From Eleginops maclovinus (Eukaryota; Chordata; Actinopteri; Perciformes; Eleginopidae): a stretch of DNA of 64,000 bases. The notes under the pieces were generated by a model. It worked only from the letters and a program-made list of their open reading frames with translations. It did not search any database and was not told the DNA's origin. The stretch is taken from contig NC_086352.1 of NCBI RefSeq assembly GCF_036324505.1, positions 7,850,001-7,914,000 of the forward strand. Reading direction: 5' to 3'. Shown piece by piece: positions 11,136-23,650 of this stretch; the stretch's first letter is position 1; each line of letters starts with the position of its first letter. A program made the position numbers and the translations under genes.

Positions 11136-13057
11136 CTTGGCTCTTTAATACAGTTGATAACACATCATGTAAGTTGAAGTTTGAGTAGTAAAAGGAAAGA
11201 ATTCAGATGTTTAAAATGTACAAATATTCAAATGAATGGATTCAATAAGACAATTTCAAGAGTAAATAATAACGATTTGAATTTGTTCAGTGGATGCATA
11301 AAAATGTATGTCTATTTCTGTGTTCTACAATCTCACAATCCAAAAGGAGCCTGTGAGCTGTGGACAGAACTAAACCGAGACTTATGGAGGAAAAATGGTA
11401 CGTTTCAGGCAAGATTCAATTTATGGTTCACGCATTGAATTGGAGAACGGTCATTCTCAGATATTAGGATGGCTGATCTTGGCAAAACAATAAGTATGAG
11501 TTGTCTTGGCTACCATAGATGCTACTGTATACTAACTAAGTATCCAAAAATTGAGGCCATACCCATTTATACAGTAAATGAATATGCAGTTAGTCTTTGT
11601 GTTACCCAAACCAATGCTTTTTATTCCAAAATGATTCCAGAAATATATGATATTTCTGAACACAAAAGTTTCCAGTGCTGCTTGTATTGTTAGTATTCAC
11701 GTTTTGTTTGAGAAAGTCCATTTATAAAATCAACCACGGCTGCTGCCACATTACTTTCCAGCTCTTTATCCCACACTTTTATACGTGTGACCCCTCAGGG
11801 ACTAATCCATCGAGCCAGCTTTCAAGTTTTCCCTCCGACTTGCTTTTGTTTCCACCGACTCCTGCTGATGTCTTGATGGATGGCAGTTGTACAGGTTTGG
11901 GAAATCACACGCAAAGAGGATCAATTCCTTCTCTATGACTGAGAATCAGCAGAGTCTCATTTCATTTGTCAGGCAGGATAGCGTCTATCGATTAGTCAGG
12001 CGTGTGCAGCTGACAGAGGACTCAGATCTTTCCTCTGCCTATGCGCCTCAGAAGAAAAACCACCAGCGAGGTAGTTTCATTACAATCAGCCAACTCAACA
12101 CTAATTTTATTCATAGGCTTTTCCCTTCTGTGTTGCAATACAGTATTATTATATCTTCAAATCTGTTTTCAGCTACACAAGGCGGCTCTTTTCAGCACAA
12201 AGTCTTTAAAAAATCCCCTCTGCAGACTATCTGTTGGACATAATAGGGCTTTTAGAAGCTAAAACATATATTTTTCTTCACCCAAAACAGAGCAACAAAA
12301 GAGTAAATATTGCACTTCAGTACGCCAGGTAACCGAGACACGACTCCAATCAATGCTCAGGCTGTACAAATATGCAACTGTTGGCTAACACGTTTCAGAT
12401 TCAACTAAGGAAGTGATAAAATGTTAAATCTATATTCACAGCTTGAGTCTGCTTCCCCCAAGTAGCCTCGAAAAAAAACTGCTATTGCAAATTTGAATAA
12501 ATCCAGTCGTGGCGTTTCATGAAAGTTAGACATTTTGTTCAAAGGATATTCCACTACTTTGAGCACAAATGTACAGCATGTACTAGTACATTGAGTTCAT
12601 GTTATAAGAACAAGATTAAGGCCTTAAAAAGCCCCTGTTTTGTTCTTCACTTTGGCTTATAATGGGATTAGATTCTGGGGAGCATTAGCTGTGGAGGTGC
12701 ATGGTATCTCTTTGTTTTATTGGACCATGAAAGGTTCACACAGGTCACAAAATAACACTTTAAAGGATGTGTTCGATGGCTATTGCAGGCTTTTGAATAG
12801 TATGCTTGACTCAGGAGATATAGTACCATCACTTCATTGATGTACAAGCATGTAATTGTGTTATGCAACCCGGTCTCTTCCCTGCTTTCCTTAGCTGAAT
12901 CCTCTGGCTTTATTAGGGGGCCATTCTTATAGCATCTTAACCCAGAAGGTCTTCACATTTTAAGGCTGTAACGTCAAGATTTAGGTCAAAATAGGGTATG
13001 TTTATGTCACATAAGCTACAGACCTAATGTCATGTGGCGTCTTTAGTGAAAAGACAC
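11136..13057. other. Stretch without recognisable gene
   Basis: AT-rich sequence with several overlapping open frames of 60-118 codons (for example 11887-12243). None shows a known domain, coding bias or convincing splice context. Confidence 0.5.
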
Positions 13058-13640
13058 ATCACTGTTACTTAATTGTGGGCGGGACACATTTTTAATTGAC
13101 AGGTGGCTACTACAGAGTTGTCGATCTCCAAGTGTGTATCTTCATTTAGTTCATTACACATCCCTTTACCTGATTGTAAGTAGTTTGGTTGTACTTATCG
13201 CTATCCTACGATGATGAACAGACAAAAGCTTCCCATCCACACTCCACTTCACTCCACTTCAAATGAAATTCTTTTGAAACTAAGGTAACTGTAATCAAAT
13301 TAAGTAGCAACCTCAGGGTCTGAAATGTGAAGGGGCCTTAACTTGCATTCTCTCTCATATCCAGCAGAGAGGGTAATGCCACTGGTTGCATAAAGAAATT
13401 CCAGTTTAATGTAAGAGAGTAAATGATCACTTGTTTTATGAGTAATAATGTTCCTGATGTGTTTATGGTCTCCATCCCTGGTTTAGAGTCCTCTTCAACA
13501 CAGCATTATGGTCCCTTTTGTAAATGATTGTCCAATTAAGTGTCAAATGAAGGATAAAGCAGTGTATGCTTTAGGGCGGGGCTAGCTTGTGATTGACAGC
13601 CACAGTGTCTAGTTTTGTGCACTCTGTGTAATCGTGTTTT
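13058..13640. repeat. Degenerate tandem repeat family, first block (parts Y then X)
   Basis: Part Y includes TTTTAATTGACAGGTGGCTA and GATGATGAACAGACA. Part X includes AACCTCAGGGTCTGAAATG, AGAAATTCCAGTTTAATG and GATTGACAGCCACAGTGTCT. Both recur at 14985-15875 in the order X-Y-X, so the two blocks belong to one tandem array with a unit of roughly 550 bp. The array is interrupted by the microsatellite cluster between them. Confidence 0.75.
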
Positions 13641-14097
<457 letters not shown>

Positions 14098-14181
14098 GTG
14101 TAGGTGAGGGTACATTGACCTTTGTCTGATGGATTGTTTTCTCCCAAATGAAGACATAAAGGAGGGGGTGAATGGGAGAAG

Positions 14182-14182
<1 letters not shown>

Positions 14183-14219
<37 letters not shown>
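14183..14219. repeat. (TG)n microsatellite
   Basis: About 18 TG units, same orientation as the long run just upstream. Confidence 0.95.
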
Positions 14220-14461
14220 ATGTGTTTGTACCCAATACAAAAAAGAGGGAGGGGGTTCTTCTTGGAGTACCTAGAGATGAGCTTCTGCTCTGCCATGTAA
14301 TTATGTACTCCTCTTTCACCTCCCTCCACTCGCGTCCTCTCCAATACCGCTTCTTCTCTCAACGTTTTTTTTTTTTTCCTTCTCCGCTCTCATTCTGCAG
14401 CAGCTCCCAGCCGAGCCGCAGGTGGTGGCAATCTTTGTCTGAGCTGCTGCTGCTGTGACTG
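14220..14461. other. Unique spacer between GT and CA runs
   Basis: Contains a 12-14 base T run after 14364, a pyrimidine tract ending CTGCAG at about 14399 and a CTGCTGCTGCTG patch near 14445. A 3' splice-site-like tract followed by CAG/GTGGTG around 14420 gives an exon-like look, but no reading frame or homology supports an exon. Confidence 0.35.
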
Positions 14462-14485
14462 TACACACACACACACACTCTCTCA

Positions 14486-14553
<68 letters not shown>
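14462..14553. repeat. (CA)n microsatellite with CTCTCTCAC interruption
   Basis: A short CA run, a TCTCTCACTC interruption near 14479-14488, then about 32 clean CA units. Opposite in orientation to the GT runs at 13947 and 14183. Confidence 0.95.
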
Positions 14554-14556
<3 letters not shown>

Positions 14557-14641
14557 CGGAGAGCTAGAGGGCGGCTGCCCAATAACACAGGCTTTACTTC
14601 TCAGACAGCAGCACAAACACACACACGCCTGCAGGAACAGC

Positions 14642-14748
<107 letters not shown>

Positions 14749-14984
14749 AATAAAAGAGTGTTCTTGCAGATATTGCTTAAACACGGGCACACACACACAT
14801 GCATCCAAACAAAGGCACACACACATGTTGTATGAGGTGCTGTGTAATATTCCATAATACGAGCCGAGCACTTCCATCTTCTTCACCAGCAGACAAGTTT
14901 TCGATGTTCAAACACATCCTTCTCTTCACAGCCCGGTGCTGCACAAAGGTTTCCCATCTGCTCTCCTTTAGTCAGTTTACTAAA

Positions 14985-15875
14985 TTAAATGGTGGTGACT
15001 GCGACAAAGTGGAAACCTCAGGGTCTTAAACCTGCATTGTTTCTCATATCTGGCAGAGCGAGTAACTCTACTGGTTGAAAATCTTGTTTTATAGAAGTCT
15101 ACAAGAAATTATCGAACCTTTTACTTGTTTTCAAAACCTTTGTGAACATTTTCCTGTTAGTTTTGTATTTTCATTACTAGTTTTAAGTGTTTAAGAACAA
15201 AGCATGATGTTCATTTTGTCAATTATTGTCTAATTTAGTGTGAAATAGACGATAAAGCAGAGTAAGCATTAGGGCGGGGCACATTTTTGAGTGACAGGTG
15301 GCTACAGAGTTGTCCGGTCTGTGTGATCTCCAAGTTTTTATCTTTATTTTTACCCTTTCACTGCGTTCCCAGTTTATTACACATCACTATTACTTAATTG
15401 TAAGTAGTTTGGTTGCACTTAACGCTATCCTCCGATGATGAACACACAGACGTTTCCCATCCACACTCTGTGAAACAGCCTTTATTCAATCAGAGACTTA
15501 AAGGGATTTCCGGTGATACTAGGGTTACTAACAAAGTAAAGTGGAAACCTGAGGGTCTGAAAAGTAAAGCAAAAGTGCCCTAAACATTCTCTTTAATATC
15601 CAGCAGAGGGGGTAACGCCACTAATTGCAAAAAGAAATTCCAGTTTAATAGAAGACTATGAGATAATTGTACGACCTTTCACTTAGTTATCATTGTCCTG
15701 ATGTGTTTATGGTCTCAATCCCTGAGTTTCAGTCCTCTTCAATACAGAATTATGGTCATTTTTTGTAAATCATGGTCCAATTTAGTGTGAAATGAAGGAT
15801 AAGACAGCGTATTATCCTTGATTGACAGCCACAGTGTCTAGTGTTGTGCTCTCTGTGTAATCGTGTTAAAACTTT
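14985..15875. repeat. Degenerate tandem repeat family, second block (X-Y-X)
   Basis: X parts run about 14985-15260 and 15525-15875, the Y part about 15270-15485. Shared landmarks with the first block are GTGGAAACCTCAGGGTCT, GTGTGAAATGAAGGATAA, TTAGGGCGGGGC, GTGACAGGTGGCTACAGAG, TGTAAGTAGTTTGGTTG and GATTGACAGCCACAGTGTCT. Divergence is visible by eye. No reading frame is conserved between copies. Confidence 0.75.
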
Positions 15876-16183
15876 TACTTTGTCACAGAGTCTTTTTACT
15901 GCGTGAAAATGCATTTTAACATATGGGTTGCATAAAAATGTCTTATAAGGAATGTGTCCACCCTCTTGTGTCCCTTCTTGTCCCAAAAACCAAGATGGCG
16001 ACGAGCAAAACACCATTATCACAGCTTCGAAACAGCAGTCCACAAACCAGTCGGTGGCTTCATGGTGGCTTCAAAGTAAAGTGTTTGAAGACAGAAATGT
16101 CAAACGATGAACAGCAAAAGCTTAGTGTGTTTTAGAGAGTGCAAGATTATGTGTTAGAACACCAGATACGGTTTTTAATCAGA
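15876..16183. other. Non-coding stretch, repeat-like, with AAGATGGCGACG motif
   Basis: Probably an extension of the preceding repeat. It includes AACCAAGATGGCGACGAGCA, a motif also present in the TIR element at 32347. No supported gene. Confidence 0.4.
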
Positions 16184-16588
16184 TGTCAGGGTTGGGGAAA
16201 CAGAACCCAAGTGCAGTAACAAAGTGAGGCAGGTAGGGGGCCAAACAAAAGGCGAGCTTTATTCAAAAAGCTGTTAACAAAAACACTAAGCAAGGGGAAC
16301 ACAGGACACGAAAAACACTTGAGATAAGAAGGACGGACAGGAACAGGCAGGTGACATGGACTAGATCAGGTGAGACAACCGAACAACAGACAAAAGGGAA
16401 ACAGGGACCAAATACACAAGGGTAATCACATGACAAGACACAGCTGGAAGGGGGAGGAGAAACACAGGGGCAACAGGTGAACACAATGAGACAATCAGGC
16501 AGGAGGGAAACACAGACAGGAAGTGAAGCTAAACATGAAACAAGAGGGGAAAACATTTCAAAATAAAGCACACAACAAGGACATGACA
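16184..16588 (-). mobile_element. Solo-LTR-like element with 5-bp TSD
   Basis: The plus-strand ends are TGTCAGGG and CATGACA, so the element begins TG and ends CA, and both flanks are TCAGA (16179-16183 and 16589-16593). A 5-bp duplication with TG/CA ends is typical of a solo LTR. Read on the minus strand it ends with GAATAAAGCTCGCC, a poly(A) signal also found in the related plus-strand copy at 18297-18963. No internal coding region or primer-binding site is attached. Confidence 0.7.
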
Positions 16589-16593
16589 TCAGA

Positions 16594-17089
16594 TTTCTGT
16601 TGAATTCATCAGTGAGCCTGGCAGTCTATCAATCTTCCATAGTTTGCATGCAGTTTCATCACACTGTTTTAAATTAACATGTATTATTCTCATCCCTAAA
16701 TCCATCTAAATGTAGCTCCACCCTTCACATGCCTGCCTCCAACGACAAATGGCAAATGTTGTTTATTTATGCGATGAACGGTTGATAACAGAATGACTAA
16801 CAGAGGACTAAAAGTGGCCGTGTTTTCATTAATTGAGATATAATCATATGTCATATAATCTGCTTATAAATCTAATCATAAATCAAATCAGAGGAAAATG
16901 TGTTAAAAATGTTCGTGCTTTTTTAATTAACATTGCACGTTTTTTTCAGATCTATTTCTGATTCGAGCGCACATTCATCCCCGGAAGCAGTTTTGATAAA
17001 ACTGTCCATATCTTTCCATTACTATACCATGAACAGGAACAGGAAGTATTTTGTTACAAGGATTCATTTTCTCTTTTGGGAGAATCGAC
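16594..17089. other. Stretch without recognisable gene
   Basis: AT-rich sequence between two mobile elements. Nothing recognised. Confidence 0.5.
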
Positions 17090-17097
17090 CCGAGGTG

Positions 17098-18190
17098 GGA
17101 GAAGTACTCAGATCTCGTACTTGAGTAAAAGTAGAAGTACTCAGATCTCGTACTTGAGTAAAGCAGAAGTACTCAGATCTTGTACTTGAGTAAAGTAGAA
17201 GTACTCAGATCCTGTACTTGAGTAAAGCAGAAGTACTCAGATCTTGTACTTGAGTAAAGTAGAAGTACTCAGATCCTGTACTTGAGTAAAAGTAGAAGTA
17301 CTCAGATCTTGTACTTGAGTAAAAGTAGAAGTACTCAGATCTTGTACTTGAGTAAAAGTAGAAGTACTTAGATCTTGTACTTGAGTAAAAGTAGAAGTAC
17401 TCAGATCCTGTACTTGAGTAAAAGTAGAAGTACTCAGATCTTGTACTTGAGTAAAAGTAGAAGTACTTAGATCTTGTACTTGAGTAAAAGTAGAAGTACT
17501 CAGATCCTGTACTTGAGTAAAAGTAGAAGTACTCAGATCTTGTACTTGAGTAAAAGTAGAAGTACTCAGATCCTGTACTTGAGTAAATGGAAGTACTCCG
17601 ATCTTGTACTTGAGTAAAAGTAGAAGTACTCAGGTCTTGTACTTGAGTAAAAGTAGAAGTACTCAGATCTTGTACTTGAGTAAAAGTAGAAGTACTCCGA
17701 TCTTGTACTTGAGTAAATGTAGAAGTATTCAGGTCTTGTACTTGAGTAAAAGTAGAAGTACTCAGATCCTGTACTTGAGTAAAAGTAGAAGTACTCAGGT
17801 CTTGTACTTGAGTAAAGTAGAAATACTCCGATGTTGTACTTGAGTAAAAGTAGAAGTACTCTGATCTTGTACTTGAGTAAAAGTAGAAATACTCCGATCT
17901 TGTACTTGAGTAAAAGTAGAAGTACTCAGGTCTTGTACTTGAGTAAAAGTAGAAGTATTCAGGTCTTGTACTTGAGTAAAAGTAGAAGTATTCAGGTCTT
18001 GTACTTGAGTAAAGTAGAAGTACTCAGGTCTTGTACTTGAGTAAAAGTAGAAGTACTCAGATCTTGCACTTGAGTAAAGTAGAAGTACTCAGATCCTGTA
18101 CTTGAGTAAAGTAGAAGTACTCAGGTCTTGTTCTTGAGTAAAGTAGAAGTACTCAGGTCTTGTACTTGAGTAAAGTAGAAGTACCAGAGT
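17098..18190. repeat. 31-33 bp minisatellite inside the hAT-MITE
   Basis: Roughly 33 units (span divided by unit length) of AGAAGTACTCAGATCTTGTA followed by CTTGAGTAAAAGT, with T/C, A/C and AAAA/AAA variants. Where the unit is 33 bp, long frames repeating the peptide YLSKSRSTQVL appear; they are artefacts. Confidence 0.95.
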
Positions 18191-18296
18191 GTAGGAATAC
18201 TCTGTCACAGTAAAAGTATTCTAAATGTTCCTCCAGTGAAAGTAGAAAGTACTCTCATCTAAATGTACTTAAAGTAGCGACAGTAAAGGTACTGTT

Positions 18297-18963
18297 ATGC
18301 CTCGTCAAGTTAGTCGTTTATTTATTATGTCTGTCATTTCATGTTCAATCAACTATTTATGTCATACCAAGTGAGGTGTTCATGTATTCACGTCATGTCA
18401 TGTCTAGTCAAGCCCCTGTGTTTCATGTTGTGTCTCGTTTTCCATTTCCTGTTTTATTTTGTACTTACCTTGTTTCTCATTGCAGGCCCTGTTACTCTCT
18501 GTCTTTGTGTGTTTTCCCGCCATTGTCTGCGTCTGCCCCGCCCCTGATTGTTGTCACCTGTTGCCCTCATGTTTCTGCCTCCCCTCCCCAGCTGTGGCTT
18601 GTGTTGCGATTAGTGTCTTTGTATTTAGTCCTGCTTTCCCTTGTGTTCTCTGTCAGTTCGTTGTCGTCTTCATGTATCAAGTCAAGCGTTTTTCATGTCT
18701 TGGATTTCCCTATCGTCTTCATGTGTTCAAGTCAAGCGTTTTTCATGCCCTGGATTTATCGTCTTCATGTGTTCAAGTCAAGTGTTTTTCATGCCCTGGA
18801 TTTATCGTCTTCATGTGTTCAAGTCAAGCGTTTTTCATGTCCTAGATTTTTCCTAACTTCGTATTTTTGTAAAACAGCTTTTGGAATAAAGCTCGCCTTT
18901 CGTTTGAACCCATACCTGCCTCCCTTTGTTGCTGCACTTGGGTCCTATTTCCCCAAACCCTGA
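18297..18963 (+). mobile_element. LTR-like element nested in the hAT-MITE
   Basis: Begins TGTTATGCC and ends CCCTGACA. Its right half is the inverted counterpart of the element at 16184-16588 (shared AATAAAGCTCGCCTTTCGTT and TTGCTGCACTTGGGTCC). Comparison with intact copies of the host MITE shows the insertion point within GACAGTAAAAGTAGTCATTG. The flanks GGTAC and AGTAG may be a decayed 5-bp duplication. AATAAA lies near 18883. It is longer than the other copy, partly because of an internal minisatellite. Confidence 0.65.
18666..18852. repeat. 46-49 bp minisatellite inside the LTR-like element
   Basis: Four units starting GTCTTCATGT at 18666, 18715, 18761 and 18807, each containing TCAAGTCAAGCGTTTTTCAT. 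It accounts for overlapping open frames at 18376-18963, which I do not regard as genes. Confidence 0.9.
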
Positions 18964-19304
18964 CAAGTAGTCATTGTTTGATTGGTCCATTTCAGAATAA
19001 TATCTCTGATATGTTTTATAATGATTGATCATTAAAGTGTTCTCAGAGCTGGTAAAGGTGCAGCTAGTTTGAATGGCTTTGTATACTGCAGGGTAGCTGC
19101 TGGATTTACTGCAGGTGAACTAAAGTCTGATTTAAGGGCTGATTATATTTACCATCATTAATCCTAATCTGCCTAGCAACTAAAGGGATTCAATACATGT
19201 AGTGAAGGAAAAGTGCACCATTCACCTCTGAATTCTAGTGGAGTATTAGTACACAGTAGCATGAAATGGAAATGCAGTACTTCCTAAGTTACTTCCCACC
19301 TCTG

Positions 19305-21462
19305 GAAATGACAGTCATAAAATATTTCTTTCCCTCTTTGTTCTTCTCTCACACACACGTAGCTCTTTCTTTATGGGAGGCTGGGTTCATTGTATATGAC
19401 GGTGGCCTTTCGTTTTGCTAATGTAGGTGATTTTCACCCGATGAAAGCACTGTAATCCATCTCCCGCTCGCAGATTTATCGTATGGACTACGATAACACA
19501 CCACAGCTAAGAACAGATGCAGTGCTTTAACAGATAACACGGGCAAATAAGATGGAGCATTCAGATTAGCTGTGGTGTCAAATAAATTGCACGCTATTGG
19601 AGTAACCCTGCAGTTCTGAAACAGTATCCTCTCTATCAGACCTGCCGTAGGTTTTGGCATGACAGAGATTAAATGAAGCGTGGCGTTGCATGGGTTGCTT
19701 CCACACGGGACCCTTAGCATGCTTTCCCGTTGACAGAGGAGTCTTCACATACAAGCATATGTGCATATCCTGTATTCACATGCAAAAAATCTAACTGTCG
19801 TCTGTCAGTTCAATGCTAATTTTTTGGTGCAAAGAGTGTCAGCTGAATTCACTTCTTAAAAAGCCAGATTCTCTTTGGTGGATCCTTTAACTTTGTGGGC
19901 TTTCATCAGCGTCTGACAGGCAGAAAGCGAGAGCACACAACTTTATACCCTTTTGTTCAGAGAAATTCAATTCCACTCTAATATCCTTGTATTAATGTCT
20001 AATTTTCTGCACCATGACCGTGCTCACTAGGAAAATTCCAGTTTTGCCTCAGAATGAAAACATTTAGGACTTCAATTATCTGAGGGGTAATTACAAAGGC
20101 ATGCCTGTAGCTGCATTAATGTCCTAATGATTTGCTTAACGTGAGGGGAGAAAAATGGGTTTGAAAATTGGATATCACCAACAGGGTTGCTTAAGTGTAT
20201 TTTCCCTTTTCCTCAACTGTGTTTCAAAGCATAACTTGTGCTCTATCAGGAGCTTAAACCAAATGTCAAAGATTGTATCCGGTTGACTTATGAGAACTAT
20301 TGATTGAGCAGTGCCGATTTAAGTCTGTCCTTTAATCACTTAATCAAATTTCCTCAAAAAGCAATGTTTACGTTAGACCAGGCCGACAACAGCAATGCAT
20401 TTGCAGAAGCCAAACGACACACTACGTCTGAGAATGGATCTTGGCGATCGATAGCCACAAAATTGAAGCACCCATTTGCTCCGTGAGATCATCCCAAACA
20501 ACCAAAGCGCCAATGCACAGCCCATCCTTTCAGCCTCTCAGCTATAAGAGGCCACTGTGTGTCGGTGAGGTGATGACTGCGGCTCTCCTTTATTGATAGC
20601 AATGTTTATGAATATTTGAACGCCCTTTCAACCTGAGAGGAGAAAGGGAAACAGTGGCCTTTGTGGGTGGCATTTATCCTGCTGCAGCGCAATCTGCTCC
20701 TTCTTAAAAGCCCTTTATGGCGGCGGCGGTGAGTGAATCCTCCTCTGTGGTGAAATGTCACAATCACCCAAAGGCCCATCAGCCACGCCCACTACAAGGG
20801 TGTAATTCACATCACCCCCTTTCTTTCCCTCTATCTATCTAAAAAGAATGATTTCCTGGGAAATCACACAAAGATGGCTGCGGTGGGAGGAGGTGAATCA
20901 AGAATTATTGCTCCTCTGATTCATCTCACAGCAGATCCTTTGTGCGAGCGTGCCTGTGCATTCGAGCGCATATTCAATCCGTAAGAGCTGTGAAGAGAGG
21001 CAAACAGAGACATAGGAGAAAAGATGACCAGGCTGGTGAGCGGCGCCCACACAGCGAGGATAGATATCAAGTCAGGATGATCCTTCTTTTCCACCAGCTC
21101 TATCCACACCAGTTGCTTTGGAGTCAATCGAGCTCCAGCCGCCTCCGGTGAAAACGGACGTGACCTTTTTCCTGCCGCCGAGCTGCAGGATACGGACTCT
21201 GAAAGGGCTGTGATCATCGTCCTGGCATCGCTCTCGTTGATCTTTATAGTTTGCTCATGCTGTAGAACGATTCCCTTGCCATGCACACAGTGTTTGGAAT
21301 GTCTTACATTGCATATATTTCTCATCCATAGATATGTTGTCAAGGGAAGGGAAACTGATGCTTTTTACATATTACACTCATTTTCTCTGACAGAACGCAC
21401 CCTAAAAGGATAAAAACTATAGTGCTCTAATAACCAAAATATGGAGGATCTGACGGGTGCTT
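19305..21462. other. Stretch without recognisable gene, repeat-poor
   Basis: Mixed-composition sequence without obvious transposon ends. A GGCGGCGGCGG patch lies near 20720. The 140-codon minus frame at 20921-21343 has no recognisable domain. Some of this could be regulatory, but I see nothing specific. Confidence 0.45.
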
Positions 21463-21809
21463 TTCAAAGCAGCCCCATTGTGCTTTTTGGAATTTTATGT
21501 AAATTAGGTTTTAGTGCATGTAAATGGTCTGCAAAGGCTGAAATCCCAAAGTTCTCTCCAGCTGGAGTTTCAGTGACATCACTATTTAAAACTCGCTCTT
21601 CTATTGGCTAGCGCTCCATCACATTGTACGTGATAGGCTAAGTGCCGGGACATCTCTCAGGGGTTAACCAATCAGAGCAGACTGGGCTCTGGTTTCAGAC
21701 AGAGGGTGAATGAGAAATATAAAGAGTTTTTATACATAAAAGCATGGAAATATGTCACAGTAGAGTAGAGGCACCAAATACAAATTCAAACAGAACAGAG
21801 CCGCTTTAA
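21463..21809 (-). mobile_element. TTAA-type MITE, reverse orientation
   Basis: Reverse complement of the family at 9389. It contains GGTTTTAGTGCATGTAAATG, AGTGACATCACT, TTCTATTGGCTAGCG, GTTAACCAATCAGAGCAGAC and CTCTGGTTTCAGACAGAGGG. The right end is intact (CCGCTTTAA); the left terminus is degraded (TTCAAAGCAGCCCC). Confidence 0.78.
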
Positions 21810-23304
21810 AACAAAGAAAGTTCTAGTTTTGAGTTACAGCCTTCTTGAACTAGAACTAACATAAACATCTTTAGAGTTTGTGTGTGTTAAAAACGTGGAC
21901 CCTGGGCCAGTGTTCAAATCTTTAACTAACACTTCCCTTGAACCTTGAACCATTCAACAATCCACAGCTAAAATTCCCAGTCTTCCCACCAATCAGGATA
22001 CCCGACTAGGTACTAGGTGACATATCACTAAAGAGGAAAGTAGGAAATCTAGGAGGCAGCACATTGTTGAATACAAACAAAAGACTCAGAACAGAAGTGT
22101 TAGTAAAGAAATGCCTGTCAGTATTTCAAAAAGAAGGGTGTACGTGCCTCCTCTATCGGACAGTTATTGGTTCAGGTTTTCCCTCGCTGCCACCTCAACA
22201 AATGATGGAAAGATCGAAAGAGCCGCAGTCCGCCCTGTCATCTCCACAAACTCACCCGTGTCACTCCACCCACTCAGCTCCTTCTGGCCGCCTCCATCAG
22301 ACCGAGGCTCAGGCGTTGGCACACGACGCTGTGATTCGGGTGATTTGGGAATTTATTTTACTGCGGCACTCACTGTGGGAACGAGCACATCAACTAAATG
22401 ACTGTAATGGAAATGTGACACTGTCGACAACAGGCTCACTCCAAAAAAGATCGTGATTCATTTAGTTCAAAACCACCAATTTCAAAAGCTGTCCGTCAAC
22501 TTTGAGACAGCTTGCCAGTGTTAATATTGTCTCCTTACCCGTCTCACATTTCACGGGCAAAAGCAAAGAGAAGAACAAGAAGAAGCTCTTTTGATCGTGA
22601 CACAGTCTGTCCGACTCGTCTCCCCAAGGAATATAACTCCCCTCGTTTTATTTGACAAGAGGCTAAAACTTTTCTTTTGGATTTGTAGAAAAGACACCTA
22701 GATGAAATATCTTCCAGTGCAGGAAAAACCGTATCATATTTCCTGGTTAGAAACTAATTATTAGACTTGAGTCAAAAAATCTCAATAAATTCGGAGATGA
22801 TCTTCAATCAGGAGGGACTTAGTTTTTGATAAAGAGTATTCACTGATGTGTGCTCGATGATAATGTGAATATCTTTTGGTAATTAAACCCAATCGTGATA
22901 TGATATAGAGGGTTTTTTCAGAATCCTGCATTAGATCAAAGCTGAAAATAAGTGTCTTCGTGTCTTAAAGCTGCTGAGTCATATATCGCACCTCAAACAA
23001 CAAATAAATCCAGAGTTCCGGTTTCCTTACTTCCTCTCCAGAAAATAAGGAGAGTAACAGAAAGGATCAGAAATCTCAATGTCAGTGTCAGCCTGCTGCC
23101 TGCAACTCGTCCACCGGCAGACCCACCGGACATCCATCCCTTATTTATTCTCCGTAAAAACAAAGCTGTATCGTCCGACCAAACATCTGACCCCATCTTC
23201 ATATTTCTGGACTCATTATACAGTTTTAGACCAGCAGAAATATTGTTTTCTGGCATCAATTTAACAGTAAGAGGTTTTGGTATATTAAATGCTGAAGACA
23301 GTAG
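21810..23304. other. Stretch without recognisable gene
   Basis: Open frames at 22064-22456 (130 codons), 22111-22401 and 22952-23407 (151 codons) overlap in different phases with no recognisable domain or splice structure. Treated as non-coding. Confidence 0.45.
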
Positions 23305-23650
23305 TAAAATGTTATTAAGTACATTTACTCAAGAACTCTTATCTAATCAAGAGTATGTTCCTTTTATGCTACTTCTTACTTTTACTCCACTCTATATTAG
23401 AAGCTAATAATGCACGTTTTAATAATAATACAATTATCAAACAGCACTAGTAACTATAGATTCAGATTATTAGCTAATACAAAATGTAAATCAACCAATA
23501 ATTAAACTTAGATTGTTTATTATAGTTTAAAATATCCAGGAGAACATAAAGTTATTAAATAAGCTCTACTTTTACCACCTGGGATAGACAGTAAATTCTG
23601 AAATGGGCCACAACACGTACACCAAGCATTTCATTTCAGTTAGATTTTGA
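23305..23650 (-). mobile_element. Degenerate hAT-MITE fragment
   Basis: AAGTACATTTACTCAAGAAC and CTTACTTTTACTCCACT are reverse-orientation landmarks of the family at 50575. The rest is AT-rich decay; the boundary is approximate. Confidence 0.45.

Larger units (their letters stand above)
17090..19304 (+). mobile_element. hAT-type MITE enlarged by a minisatellite and an LTR insertion
   Basis: The left end CCGAGGTGGGAGAAGTAC and right end AAGTTACTTCCCACCTCTG form imperfect inverted repeats matching the copy at 50575-51452. The 8-bp flanks GAATCGAC and GAAATGAC agree at 6 of 8 positions, consistent with an aged target duplication. After the minisatellite come CACAGTAAAAGTATTCTAAA, GTCATTGTTTGATTGGTCCA and TGAATGGCTTTGTATACTGC, the body of the family, also seen at 36744-37095. 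An LTR-like element interrupts that body at 18297. No coding region. Confidence 0.8.

Noticed and set aside
14399..14421. Tiny exon between CTGCAG and GTGGTG
   Set aside because: The splice-like signals are weak, there is no frame or homology, and the site is flanked by microsatellites.
17604..18040. Long frames encoding a repeated YLSKSRSTQVL peptide
   Set aside because: They are the translation of a 33-bp minisatellite unit inside a non-coding MITE. The frame breaks wherever the unit is 31 or 32 bp.
18376..18963. 195-codon plus frame
   Set aside because: Lies within the LTR-like element and repeats the same peptide because of the 46-bp minisatellite.
22064..22456. 130-codon plus frame with an overlapping 96-codon frame
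   Set aside because: Two phases open at once and no domain or splice structure.
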